Origin: Paraburkholderia caffeinitolerans
GTDB taxonomy: Bacteria > Pseudomonadota > Gammaproteobacteria > Burkholderiales > Burkholderiaceae
DNA length: 64,000 bases
Direction: 5' to 3'
NCBI RefSeq assembly: GCF_902859945.1
Contig: NZ_CADIKL010000027.1
Span: 40,814 to 104,813, forward strand
The notes below the pieces were generated by a model. The model ran no database searches and was not told the DNA's origin. It was given only the letters and a program-made list of their open reading frames with translations. The position numbers and the translations under genes are program-made. This document shows positions 1-9,384 of this stretch, piece after piece; the first letter of the stretch is position 1, and each line of letters starts with the position of its first letter.

Positions 1-773
1 GATCAGCACGATCCGCCCGCGCGGGCGAGCCGCCTCACGTTGCTCATATCGACGAGGCAATCGGCAAATCCACCGGGCCTGTTCCGGGCGAAAGCGCTGA
101 CGACGTCGAAGCGCTCGTCTACGCCTCGATCAACTCGGCGCTGCTGCAAGGCAAGCTCGCGCCGGGCCAGCAGCTCGTGGAGCGCGAGCTCGCGGCCGCG
201 TTCGGCTGCACGCGCGGCGCGCTGCGAAAGGTGCTCGCGCGCCTCGGCTTCGAGGGCAAGCTCGTGCTTGAACCCAATCGCGGCGCATTCGTGCCGTCGC
301 CATCTGAAGAAGATATTCGCGCGACCTATCGGGCGCGCCAGGTGGTGGAGGCAGGCGTGGCCGTGACGCTGTGCGGTGCGCTCGACGCGGGCATGCGCCG
401 CACGCTCGCCGAGCACGTGCGCAGCGAAAAGAAGGCGCTGCGCGAGGGCCGCGTGGACGAAGCGGTGCGCCTCGCGGGCCAGTTCCATCTGATCCTGACC
501 GAGCTCGCGGGCGGCGCGGCGCTGGTGACGGCGCTCGCGCAGCTCGTCGCGCGCACGGAGCTCTACAAGGCGCTGTTCGATCCGTCGAAGGCCACCTCGT
601 GCGCACCCGACGAGCACGAGCAGATCATCGCGGCACTGGAGGCCGGCGACCAGGCGGCGGCGCTCGCGACCCTGCGCGAGCACCTCGCCGAGATCGAGGA
701 GCGTGTGGTGCGCCAGGCGCGTGCGCGCGGGGGGCGCGACCTGAAGGCCGTGTTTGCCGATATCGCGACTTGA
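1..773 (+). CDS. GntR-family regulator, FCD domain (5' truncated)
   Basis: The reading frame is open from the left edge, so the start lies outside the window. About 256 residues are visible. A winged-helix GntR domain comes first (LAAAFGCTRGALRKVLARL is the recognition region), followed by an all-helical FCD effector domain with the usual histidines (FHLILTEL, EHEQIIAAL, LREHL) that often bind a metal or a small carboxylate. It is a DNA-binding repressor or activator of the FadR subfamily. Its target is probably upstream of the window, because the next gene is on the opposite strand. Family assignment is firm; ligand unknown. Confidence 0.88.
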   Translation, partial: SARSARAGEPPHVAHIDEAIGKSTGPVPGESADDVEALVYASINSALLQGKLAPGQQLVERELAAAFGCTRGALRKVLARLGFEGKLVLEPNRGAFVPSPSEEDIRATYRARQVVEAGVAVTLCGALDAGMRRTLAEHVRSEKKALREGRVDEAVRLAGQFHLILTELAGGAALVTALAQLVARTELYKALFDPSKATSCAPDEHEQIIAALEAGDQAAALATLREHLAEIEERVVRQARARGGRDLKAVFADIAT

Positions 774-824
774 GCGCCGACGAGCGCCGGCGAGGGCCCA
801 TGAACGCCTTGCCCCGCTTGCCGG

Positions 825-1463
825 CTACTTCTGCTGTTCGCGTTCGCGCCTGAAAAATTCGAGTTCTTCCGCCATGGCGCGCGCGACCGCTGGGCGCTCG
901 CGCATGCGTCGCGCGTAATCGGCCACGGCGGGCCAGCGCGCGAGATCGATGCCGGCATACGGCGCCCAGTTGAGCACGGTGACGAGATAGGCATCGGCGA
1001 CGCTGAACGCATCGAGCAACCAGGCGCGCCCCGCAAGATGCGCTTCGAGCAGTGCGAAGCGTCGCTCCACCTTGTCGCGCGCATAGCGCTTCACCGGCTC
1101 TTCCACGCCTTGCCCCAACAGCGGCACGAACACGGCCTTATGCAGCTCCGTGCCGATAAAGCCGAGCCACTCCTGCATGCGTGCACGTTCGCGCGTGCCG
1201 GCGGGCGGCGCGAGCTGTGCCTGCGGGAAGCGGTCGGCGACCCACGGCAGCACGGCGGTGTTCTCGGTCAGCATCCAGCCATCGTCCTCCCGCAGCACCG
1301 GCACCTGGCCGAGCGCGGTGACGGCGTAAAAGTCGCCGCCCTCCGCCATGCGTTTGGACTGCGTATCGACTTGAATGAAACGGGCGGTTGCGTTTGCTTC
1401 ATAGAGCGCGATGCGCGTGGCGAGCGAGCACGCGAGCGGCGAAAAGTACAGTTCCATCGTCAT
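825..1463 (-). CDS. gstA: Beta-class glutathione S-transferase
   Basis: A 212-residue protein closely resembling E. coli GstA. The N-terminal thioredoxin-like domain carries SPLACS with Cys12 (the beta-class cysteine), the cis-proline loop GQVPVL (Pro55) and the glutathione-binding pair Glu67-Asn68. The helical C-terminal domain has GTELHKAVF with His108, also typical of beta-class enzymes. It should conjugate or bind glutathione in the cytoplasm. It diverges from a TetR gene across 56 bp that contain an inverted repeat, so that regulator probably controls it. Confidence 0.9.
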   Translation of the reverse strand: MTMELYFSPLACSLATRIALYEANATARFIQVDTQSKRMAEGGDFYAVTALGQVPVLREDDGWMLTENTAVLPWVADRFPQAQLAPPAGTRERARMQEWLGFIGTELHKAVFVPLLGQGVEEPVKRYARDKVERRFALLEAHLAGRAWLLDAFSVADAYLVTVLNWAPYAGIDLARWPAVADYARRMRERPAVARAMAEELEFFRREREQQK

Positions 1464-1476
1464 CCTCCTTGGTGGA

Positions 1477-1500
1477 TTTTTGTACTATAGTGAACAAAAA
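1477..1500. promoter_or_regulatory. Candidate TetR operator
   Basis: An imperfect 24-bp inverted repeat with TTTTTGT on the left and ACAAAAA on the right, centred between 1488 and 1489. It is the only clear dyad in the 56-bp space between gstA and the tetR gene. TetR-family proteins usually bind such a dyad in the shared promoter. The assignment is inferred from position and symmetry. Confidence 0.5.
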
Positions 1501-1519
1501 TAGCCGTTCCAATATTTCT

Positions 1520-2188
1520 ATGCAATCCAGTACAAAAAAGGATAGCCGCCCGCGCGGGCGGCCCCGCGCCTACGATCCCGAGGAGGCGCTCGCGCATGCA
1601 CGCGACACCTTCTGGCATAGCGGCTACGCGGGCACCTCGCTGGACGACCTGAGTGCGGCGACCGGCATGAACCGGCCCAGCCTTTATGCAGCGTTCGGCG
1701 ACAAGCATGCACTCTACTTGTTGACGGTCGAGCGCTACATCGAAGCGGGCCGCGCGGCGATGGAAGCCGCGCTCGACGAGACGCTGCCGCTGGCCGAGGC
1801 GCTGCTGCGCGTCTTCGATGGTGCGCTCACGTGGTATTTGCCGCCGCGCGCAGCGCAGCGCGGGTGTTTGCTGATCGGCACGGCGGCGGTCGAGGCGGTG
1901 GCCGACGAGGCGGTGCGCGAGCGCCTCGCGGCAGGCTTGCGCGCGTTCGACTTCGCGTTCGAGCGGCGTTTGCGGCACGCCGTGCAGCAAGGCGAATTGC
2001 CGGCGAATGCCGACCCGGCGGCGCTGGCACGCGTGGCGTCGGCGCTGCTGCACAGCACCGCGCTGCGCGCGCGTGCGGGCGAACCGCATGCAACGTTGCG
2101 CGCGACGGCGGTGGCCGGCGTGGCGCTGATCTGCGGCACGCCGGCGCAGGCCGATCCGCCCTCGGGGACGCCCCCGTTCCGTTGTTAA
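1520..2188 (+). CDS. TetR/AcrR-family transcriptional regulator
   Basis: A 222-residue one-component regulator. I place the start at the ATG at 1520 rather than further upstream because the conserved domain begins near residue 20, and an upstream start would run into the divergent promoter. The HTH lies at about residues 37-60 (TSLDDLSAATGMNRPSLYAAFGDK form). The C-terminal ligand domain contains the RGCLL...AVEA motif of the TetR_C subgroup found next to redox and detoxification enzymes. It is divergent from gstA and probably represses gstA and itself. Confidence 0.87.
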   Translation: MQSSTKKDSRPRGRPRAYDPEEALAHARDTFWHSGYAGTSLDDLSAATGMNRPSLYAAFGDKHALYLLTVERYIEAGRAAMEAALDETLPLAEALLRVFDGALTWYLPPRAAQRGCLLIGTAAVEAVADEAVRERLAAGLRAFDFAFERRLRHAVQQGELPANADPAALARVASALLHSTALRARAGEPHATLRATAVAGVALICGTPAQADPPSGTPPFRC

Positions 2189-2232
2189 ACTACGCATCTT
2201 GCGCGATTGGCGCGATCGACTGGGGGACGGCA

Positions 2233-2427
2233 ATGGTGCGTTATCGGCACTTCAAGGGTGGCATTTACGAACTGGTTTGCGAGGCGACGCTCGAATCCGA
2301 TCCCTCGGTCACGATGATCGTGTACCGGGCCGCGAACGGCACGATCTGGACGCGGCCCGCCTCCGTTTTCTTCGAACAGGTCGAATTCGAAGGCGCACTT
2401 GTGCCGCGATTCGCGCCCGTCAACTAA
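2233..2427 (+). CDS. DUF1653 small protein
   Basis: A 64-residue protein that is essentially one DUF1653 domain: RYRHFKGGIYEL at the start, the MIVYRAANG strand, then IWTRPASVFFEQV. The family is a small beta-rich fold of unknown function, often found near DNA or nucleotide metabolism genes. The ATG at 2233 begins exactly at the domain. It lies 44 bp after tetR on the same strand and 29 bp before the next small gene, so the three may be co-transcribed. Confidence 0.82.
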   Translation: MVRYRHFKGGIYELVCEATLESDPSVTMIVYRAANGTIWTRPASVFFEQVEFEGALVPRFAPVN

Positions 2428-2456
2428 CGCTTTCTACTGATGAGGTTTGCCCCGCA

Positions 2457-2651
2457 ATGCGTCTACTGATTGCACTCGTTTTGCCCTGGTTGCTGTTTTT
2501 CACGATTGGCCGCCCGATTGCCGGCGTCGTCTGCCTGATCCTGCAATGCACGTTGATCGGCTGGATTCCCGCCGCCATCTGGGCCGCGTATTCGCTCAGC
2601 CAATTCAAGACCGATCGGAAGATCGACGCCGCGATGGGCCGCCGTAACTAA
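2457..2651 (+). CDS. YqaE/Pmp3-family small membrane protein
   Basis: A 64-residue, strongly hydrophobic protein with two membrane helices (about residues 2-22 and 24-46) joined by a short turn, ending in the polar tail FKTDRKIDAAMGRRN. The pattern IALVLPW...IGWIPAAIWAAY matches the stress-linked Pmp3/YqaE proteolipids, which sit in the inner membrane and are tied to ion or cold stress. No signal peptide or catalytic motif. The function is known only by family. Confidence 0.75.
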   Translation: MRLLIALVLPWLLFFTIGRPIAGVVCLILQCTLIGWIPAAIWAAYSLSQFKTDRKIDAAMGRRN

Positions 2652-2789
2652 ATACAAATCATGAAGTGGATGGATGGTGGATTAGGGGGACTGGGCCGGC
2701 CGCACGGTTACATTCTTAACTCATGCTCACAATTCAGCGAGAACCTAAGACGAGCGCCACTTTCTTACAAACGGAAAGGAGGCTTCGTC

Positions 2790-3383
2790 ATGTTCAAGTA
2801 TGCGCTGATGGCTGGCGCTGTCGCCCTGCTCGCAGGGTGTGTGGCGCCGGGTTACGACAACTACGGTTATGGTCAACCTGGTTATGACAATTACGGCTAC
2901 GCGCCGGGCTATGGCCAGCCGGTGTACGGCGGCGTGAATGTCGGCATCTGGGGCGGCGGGGATAGTTACCGCGACAATGATCGCCGTGGCTGGAACGACA
3001 GCGGCCGCGGTGGATGGTGGGGCCGGCCCAGCGCCGATTCGAACAACTGGCACGGCGGCGGCGGTCGCGGTGGCGATTCGAACGGCTGGCGCGGCGGCGG
3101 CGGTAACCGTGGTGGCGATTCGAACGGTTGGCGCGGCGGTGGTAACCGTGGTGGCGATTCGAACAGTTGGCACGGCGGCGGTGGTAACCGTAGCGCCGAT
3201 TCGAACGGTTCGCGCGGCGGCGGCCGGGGTGGCGATTCGGGCGGCTGGCACGGCGGCGGAGCAGGCCGTGGCGGCGACGCGAATAGCTCGCGCGGAGGTG
3301 GCGGAGGCCGTGGCGGATCGTGGAGCAGTGGCCGTACTGGCAATGGCAACGGCGATGGAGACATCCACGAGAGCCGTCACTGA
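2790..3383 (+). CDS. Glycine-rich repeat lipoprotein
   Basis: A 197-residue predicted lipoprotein with a strong Shine-Dalgarno (AAAGGAGG just upstream). The signal peptide ends in the lipobox LLAGC, with Cys17 as the acylated residue. The mature part starts with Tyr/Gly-rich GYDNYGYGQP repeats. From about residue 82 on it has some seven copies of a 13-14-residue unit, roughly R-G-G-D-S-N-x-W-H/R-G-G-G-G. The rest is low complexity and no enzyme domain is visible. Burkholderia genomes carry many Gly-rich lipoproteins of unknown role. The internal DNA repeats make the length prone to slippage. Confidence 0.75.
   Translation: MFKYALMAGAVALLAGCVAPGYDNYGYGQPGYDNYGYAPGYGQPVYGGVNVGIWGGGDSYRDNDRRGWNDSGRGGWWGRPSADSNNWHGGGGRGGDSNGWRGGGGNRGGDSNGWRGGGNRGGDSNSWHGGGGNRSADSNGSRGGGRGGDSGGWHGGGAGRGGDANSSRGGGGGRGGSWSSGRTGNGNGDGDIHESRH
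3034..3315 (+). repeat. In-frame tandem repeats in lipoprotein gene
   Basis: About seven imperfect copies of a 36-42-bp unit built around GGTGGCGATTCGAACGG plus a GGCGGCGGTGGT tail. The units are multiples of three, so copy-number change would keep the frame. Confidence 0.8.
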
Positions 3384-3435
3384 CCGTTACAGCGGATCAC
3401 GTCGGCTCGGTGCGCCGATCATCAATTGTAAAAAC

Positions 3436-3473
3436 AATGAGGCCCGCCGCTCTCACGAGCGGCGGGCCTCATT
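3436..3473. terminator. Bidirectional intrinsic terminator
   Basis: A perfect 17-bp stem (3436-3452 with 3457-3473) and a 4-nt TCAC loop, flanked by A- and T-rich ends. It lies between the convergent lipoprotein and DUF4148 genes and can serve both. Confidence 0.85.
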
Positions 3474-3519
3474 TATTCTGCGCTACCTGGCTGGGGAAAC
3501 TCAGGCGTAATCGCGGAGA

Positions 3520-3783
3520 TTACTGACCCGACTGCGAGGTGCCGGTCGTCGACGGACCGTAAGCCGTATTGGTCTTTGCGGCGGCAATGCGCGCTTCTGC
3601 TGCTTGAATGTTTTGCGGATAGTGCATCCAGTCGCTCGGATCGTAGCCTGCTGCGCGCAGTTGGGCGAGCTCGGCGCGAACGTCCGCGCGCGTGAGAGGT
3701 TGCTGTTGCTGCGATTGAGCAAACGAAAGAGCCGGAACGGCGACGATGGCGGCAAACACGGCTGCCTTGATAATCGACTTCAT
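3520..3783 (-). CDS. DUF4148 exported protein
   Basis: An 87-residue protein with a cleavable signal peptide (AVFAAIVAVPALSFAQ). The DUF4148 core follows: PLTRADVRAELAQLRAAGYDPSDWMHYP, then NIQAAEARIAA and a Ser/Thr/Gly-rich tail. DUF4148 is abundant in Burkholderiaceae and is thought to be periplasmic or secreted, function unknown. I chose the ATG at 3783 because a GGAGG sits just ahead of it and the signal peptide begins there. It is one of three DUF4148 genes in this window. Confidence 0.85.
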   Translation of the reverse strand: MKSIIKAAVFAAIVAVPALSFAQSQQQQPLTRADVRAELAQLRAAGYDPSDWMHYPQNIQAAEARIAAAKTNTAYGPSTTGTSQSGQ

Positions 3784-4140
3784 AACGATGACCTCCAAGT
3801 TCTTTATAAGTGGTTCGCACGATGGCGTGACCCATGGCGGCACTTTAGGCCTTCTTGCTCTAAGGGTAAATACTGATAAAACGAATTCAGTGTTCTTCTA
3901 AGTGAAATAATCCGAGCCGTGATTTGTCTGATTATTACGTTCAAGGGGGCGGATAGAAAATTGCCTTCGGTGCGGCATTCGAGCCACCAGGCGCGCGGAT
4001 TATTGCAAATTTTGCAACTGGAATTCGCCACAATCGAGCTATATCCGGCATTGGCGCTTGCCTAGAATCCACTCAACGCCTGCACTGTGCGACACCATCA
4101 CGCACCTCAGGCGATTCATACAATTTCGGAGGTAATCGTC
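3784..4140. other. Non-coding divergent promoter region
   Basis: A 357-bp spacer between two divergent DUF4148 genes. It is clearly richer in A+T than the surroundings between about 3860 and 4040. It must hold both promoters; I could not fix a convincing -35/-10 pair and see no ORF worth calling. Confidence 0.5.
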
Positions 4141-4431
4141 ATGAAGTCGCTCATTCAAGCCGTTGTCATCGCCACTGCCTGTGCCGCGCCGCTGGCCGCT
4201 TTCGCCCAGTCCGACCAAGGTCTCACGCGTGATCAGGTGCGCGCCCAGCTCGTCGAGTTCCAGCAGACCCAGCGCAATCAGAACGTGGTTACGGCAGCCG
4301 TGGCCACGCCCGTTACTCAAGGCGACAGCGCCTATGGCGGCGTGAGCAGCTCGACCTCGATGGCCGGCGCACGCTATGTCTCCGAGGCGGCTCGCACGGG
4401 TTCGCAATCGGTGTACTTCGGCGGCCAGTAA
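4141..4431 (+). CDS. DUF4148 exported protein
   Basis: A 96-residue protein with a signal peptide (LIQAVVIATACAAPLAAFAQ). A short DUF4148-like segment follows, GLTRDQVRAQLVEFQQTQRNQ, then a Ser/Ala/Gly-rich tail ending YFGGQ. It lacks the second half of the motif (GYDPxDWxHYP) present in the paralogues at 3520 and 11700, so it is the most divergent copy. A GGAGG lies 8 bases ahead of the ATG. Function unknown. Confidence 0.78.
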   Translation: MKSLIQAVVIATACAAPLAAFAQSDQGLTRDQVRAQLVEFQQTQRNQNVVTAAVATPVTQGDSAYGGVSSSTSMAGARYVSEAARTGSQSVYFGGQ

Positions 4432-4504
4432 CGCTGTCCGCCGGGACACCGGCCACCGGAGCGCCGGCCGCCGGAGCGCCGGCCGCCCGGCTTCCGCACA
4501 AAAC

Positions 4505-4544
4505 AACCGGCCCGCGATGTGACGTCGCGGGCCGGTTTCGTTTT
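4505..4544 (+). terminator. Intrinsic terminator
   Basis: A 13-bp perfect stem (4505-4517 with 4525-4537), a 7-nt loop, then TCGTTTT. It sits downstream of the DUF4148 gene ending at 4431, and just beyond the 3' end of the convergent ferredoxin gene. Ahead of it, at about 4455-4485, is a short GC-rich direct repeat (CCGGAGCGCCGGCCG twice). Confidence 0.85.
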
Positions 4545-4567
4545 GGGGCGGGCAAGGCCTGCGAAAA

Positions 4568-4882
4568 CTACAAAAGCTCCGCGTCCGGCACGTCGAGCAC
4601 GAGATCCGTGCGCGCCACGGCTACGCAGCTCAGCACATAGCCCTCGGCCTTTTCTTCGCGCGACAGGCCCGGCCATTCGATCGTGAAGCTCGCCTCGCCG
4701 CTCACGACGCGGCACAGGCAGGTGCGGCACGTGCCATTGCGGCACAGGCGCGGCAGACGGATGCCGGCGAATGCGGCGGCCTCGAGCAGCGTGAGTTCGG
4801 GCGGCGCTTCGAACGTGCAGCCCAGCGGTTCCACGCGCACGAGCGGCACGGCTGGCGGCGCGGACAAATCATTGGCGCTCAT
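4568..4882 (-). CDS. 2Fe-2S ferredoxin
   Basis: A 104-residue plant-type ferredoxin. The cluster ligands are Cys47, Cys52, Cys55 and Cys86 (C-x4-C-x2-C...C), inside RLCRNGTCRTCLC and YVLSCVA. Its ATG overlaps the stop of the upstream iron-exporter gene by four bases (ATGA, 4879-4882), so the two are translationally coupled. An electron carrier made in fixed ratio with a ferritin-like iron exporter suggests it supplies or accepts electrons for the Fe(II)/Fe(III) step. That role is my inference; the family call is firm. Confidence 0.88.
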   Translation of the reverse strand: MSANDLSAPPAVPLVRVEPLGCTFEAPPELTLLEAAAFAGIRLPRLCRNGTCRTCLCRVVSGEASFTIEWPGLSREEKAEGYVLSCVAVARTDLVLDVPDAELL

Positions 4883-6009
4883 GAAACCGATACCCCCAGC
4901 AGGTGACCCGCGCCCGCGGTGAACGCGGCGGCGGCGAGGCCGATGGCGATCTGCCGGAACGCCGAGAAAGCCGCGCTGCGTCCATTGAACAGCGACGTGA
5001 ACACGCCAACCGCCGCGAGCCCGAGCGTGCTCAGCACGACGCACTGAATGATCGCCGCCGTGCCGTGCGCCCACAGGAACGCCGCCGTCGGAAACGCTGC
5101 GCCCAGCGCGAACAGGCAGAACGACACGGCTGCGGCCGTCCACGGATTGCCGCCCAGCTCCTTCGGATCGATGCCCAGTTCTTCGCGCGCGAGCGTGTTG
5201 AGCGCCTCGTCCTTGTCGCGCATGATCTGCGCGGCCACGCGGCGGGCCTCGTCGGCGTCGATGCCCTTGGCCTGGTAGATGAGCGCGAGTTCGTGGCGCT
5301 CGGCGTCGGGGGTGTGTTCGAGCTCGTCGGCTTCCTTGGCGAGCTGGGTGCGCGCGAGTTCGCGCGCGTTGGTCACCGAGAGCCATTCGCCGAGCGCCAT
5401 CGAGCACGCCCCCGCGACCAGCCCGGCCAAGCCCGTCAGCAGGATCGCCCGGTTGGCGCTGCCCGCGCCGGCCACGCCCATGATCAGACAGAAGTTCGAG
5501 ACCAGCCCGTCGTTCGCGCCGAGCACGGCGGCGCGCAGGTCGTTGCCCGAGGTTGCGCTCTTGTGCCACGACTCGGCGCCCGCGATCTGCGCCCCCCTCG
5601 ACTGGCCGTGCGCGCGCTTGCTTGCAACGATCGACTGGACGATCGCGGCGTGCTGATGCTCCTGCGCCGAGAGCGTTTCCGCGCCGGGTTCGCGCGCGTA
5701 ACGGTCGCGGTCGGCGTACTCGCCGGCGGCCACGGTGGGCAGCACGAGCGAGGGGCCGAACATGCGGGTGAGCGTCTGCAACAGATGGGTCTTCGCGCTG
5801 CGCCGGTGCGTGCGCACGCGCACGCCGTTGGCGGCGAGCTTGTCGTGCCAGACCTGGGCGTGCTCGCGCTCCGACGCTGCGAGCTCCGCGAAGATCTGGC
5901 GGCGGCCCGCGTCCTTTTCGACGGCGCTGAGCGTGTCGTAGACAGCGGCGCTGTCGAGTTCGTCGGCGAGATTGCGCCGGTAGCGGTGGAGTTCCTGGGC
6001 GGAGGCCAT
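4879..6009 (-). CDS. mbfA: MbfA-type membrane ferritin-like iron exporter
   Basis: A 376-residue two-domain protein. Residues 1-140 form a rubrerythrin/erythrin-like diiron domain with two ExxH motifs (Glu47-His50 and Glu117-His120) and Glu17 and Glu97 as further ligand candidates. Residues from about 153 form a VIT1/CCC1 membrane domain (LRAAVLGANDGLVSN, then about five helices). This architecture is that of MbfA from Bradyrhizobium and Agrobacterium, an inner-membrane iron exporter that protects against iron and peroxide stress. It is followed by a coupled ferredoxin. I saw no convincing Fur box just upstream. Confidence 0.88.
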   Translation of the reverse strand: MASAQELHRYRRNLADELDSAAVYDTLSAVEKDAGRRQIFAELAASEREHAQVWHDKLAANGVRVRTHRRSAKTHLLQTLTRMFGPSLVLPTVAAGEYADRDRYAREPGAETLSAQEHQHAAIVQSIVASKRAHGQSRGAQIAGAESWHKSATSGNDLRAAVLGANDGLVSNFCLIMGVAGAGSANRAILLTGLAGLVAGACSMALGEWLSVTNARELARTQLAKEADELEHTPDAERHELALIYQAKGIDADEARRVAAQIMRDKDEALNTLAREELGIDPKELGGNPWTAAAVSFCLFALGAAFPTAAFLWAHGTAAIIQCVVLSTLGLAAVGVFTSLFNGRSAAFSAFRQIAIGLAAAAFTAGAGHLLGVSVS

Positions 6010-6102
6010 GGTGGGCGTGGGGAATACGTTTCAGCGAAGCTTAACCTGACTCGATTCGCCTCGCGTAGCCCTTCGCGCGCTTTCCGCGTACCTTCGTATA
6101 CC

Positions 6103-8202
<2,100 letters not shown>

Positions 8203-8251
8203 GGTACAGGAAGGTGAGCGTGCGCTAAACCCGGGCGATTCCGGGCAAATT

Positions 8252-8291
8252 CAGCCGCTTGCAGCCGCTTGCAGCCGCTTGCAGCCGCTTG
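8252..8291. repeat. Four 10-bp tandem repeats
   Basis: Four perfect copies of CAGCCGCTTG, starting 50 bp upstream of the sigma-54 activator's start codon. The 10-bp period is close to one helical turn. Confidence 0.9.
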
Positions 8292-8458
8292 GGGACGGGT
8301 GCGGATGGCGCGATGCGGCACGCGCCTCACGTGCAGCTTGCCTTTGCGCGCGCGAGTGCCAGGATGAAGACAGGGGCGCGCGCATGCGCGCCCTGGCGGC
8401 AGCGCAGCAGGTATGACGGGGTCTTGGCGCGGCCGCGGCTCCTTGCGGAGGGGCGGTC

Positions 8459-8677
8459 ATGGTCCAAGGCGAATTGAGGATCCTGGTGGCGGCGCTCGCC
8501 GTCTTTGTCGCGCTCGCGGGTCTCGCGGTCTCGATCCACGGCTTGCTCTTCGACGAGTCTCGGGTCGTGCTGTACGGCATGGCGATCGTGTCATGCGGCA
8601 TCATCGCGTTCGTGGCGATGCTCACCGTGCACCCAAAGGACGTCGAGATCGAGCATCGCCGGCATCGCGAATCGTGA
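8459..8677 (+). CDS. Small two-helix membrane protein
   Basis: A 72-residue protein with a GGAGG ahead of the ATG. Two hydrophobic helices (about residues 7-28 and 38-58) flank the short polar loop FDESR, and the tail is charged (EIEHRRHRES). It resembles the short Burkholderiaceae-restricted DUF2964-type proteins, but I could not verify that. A distant look-alike occurs at 53741-53980. Function unknown. Confidence 0.6.
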   Translation: MVQGELRILVAALAVFVALAGLAVSIHGLLFDESRVVLYGMAIVSCGIIAFVAMLTVHPKDVEIEHRRHRES

Positions 8678-8858
8678 GTGCGCGCGATGTTGCGGTGCGC
8701 CATGCCGCACGCGGCGGCGGGAGTTGTTTGCTCGCGCAACGGCCAGTTCGCAAGACGTTGAAAAACGCCGAAAAAACCCGGCCGCGCAAATCTTTTCGCG
8801 CGTATGACAAAGTCAGCCTTGCGGGTTGCGGGAAGTGTCCTAAAGTGAATCCAGACGG

Positions 8859-8897
8859 CCGCCGCAATCGTGTCGAGCGTAGCGACACTTGCGGCGG
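8859..8897. other. Long stem-loop in intergenic region
   Basis: A 9-bp stem (8859-8867 with 8889-8897) continues past a 2-nt bulge into a 6-bp stem (8870-8875 with 8883-8888) with a 7-nt loop. There is no T-tract on either side. It could be a terminator of the preceding small gene, a REP-like element, or the 5' leader of the next gene. Confidence 0.55.
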
Positions 8898-8976
8898 TCG
8901 GCATTTAATCCGCGCGTATGCCAAGGAGGTGCATCGTACCCGCGCGGCCCGCTCACCCCAACCTAAGGCCATTCCC

Positions 8977-9270
8977 ATGCAGATCCAGTTTCCGAATGAA
9001 GCGCCCGAATACTCGGGGCCCGATTTGACCTTGGCGTTTCCGGCAATGATCGATGGAGAGCGGGTGGAATGTACGATCACGGCGGCGGCGCTGGAAGACC
9101 ACTTCGGCGCAGCCTCTCCGCGCGCGGAAGACATGCTTGACGCTTTCGATCACCATCGCGAGCGCATTGAGGCGGTCGCGCGCCGCCTGCTTTCCGAAAC
9201 GCGCGCACAATGCCTTACGCTGCGCAGCGGCTACGTGCGCTTCGTGCAGGCGCACGGCGTGGCGTCCTGA
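8977..9270 (+). CDS. DUF1488 protein
   Basis: A 97-residue protein of the DUF1488 family: an N-terminal beta portion (MQIQFPNEAPEYSGPDLTLAF... VECTITAAALEDHF), then a helix (AEDMLDAFDHHRERIEAVARRLL) and a final strand. The ATG at 8977 begins the domain. It has no catalytic motif or signal peptide and is predicted cytoplasmic. A strong terminator follows 28 bp after the stop, so it forms its own unit. Function unknown. Confidence 0.78.
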   Translation: MQIQFPNEAPEYSGPDLTLAFPAMIDGERVECTITAAALEDHFGAASPRAEDMLDAFDHHRERIEAVARRLLSETRAQCLTLRSGYVRFVQAHGVAS

Positions 9271-9298
9271 GTTTTCCGTTGCTGGCGTCTTGAGATTC

Positions 9299-9330
9299 CC
9301 CCGCGACCTGTGAGAGGTCGCGGGGTGTTT
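9299..9330 (+). terminator. Intrinsic terminator after DUF1488 gene
   Basis: An 11-bp perfect stem (9299-9309 with 9315-9325) and a 5-nt loop, then TGTTTCCGTTT. It may also stop the convergent cytochrome b561 transcript. Confidence 0.83.
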
Positions 9331-9384
9331 CCGTTTGTCCGGCTCAATGTCCGGCTCAAGCTCGCGCTCGTGCGCGAGTCCGGG

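Noticed and set aside
3034..3315. Regular repeats resembling a CRISPR array
   Set aside because: Repeats are contiguous, in frame, have no unique spacers and encode Gly-rich protein units; no cas genes nearby.
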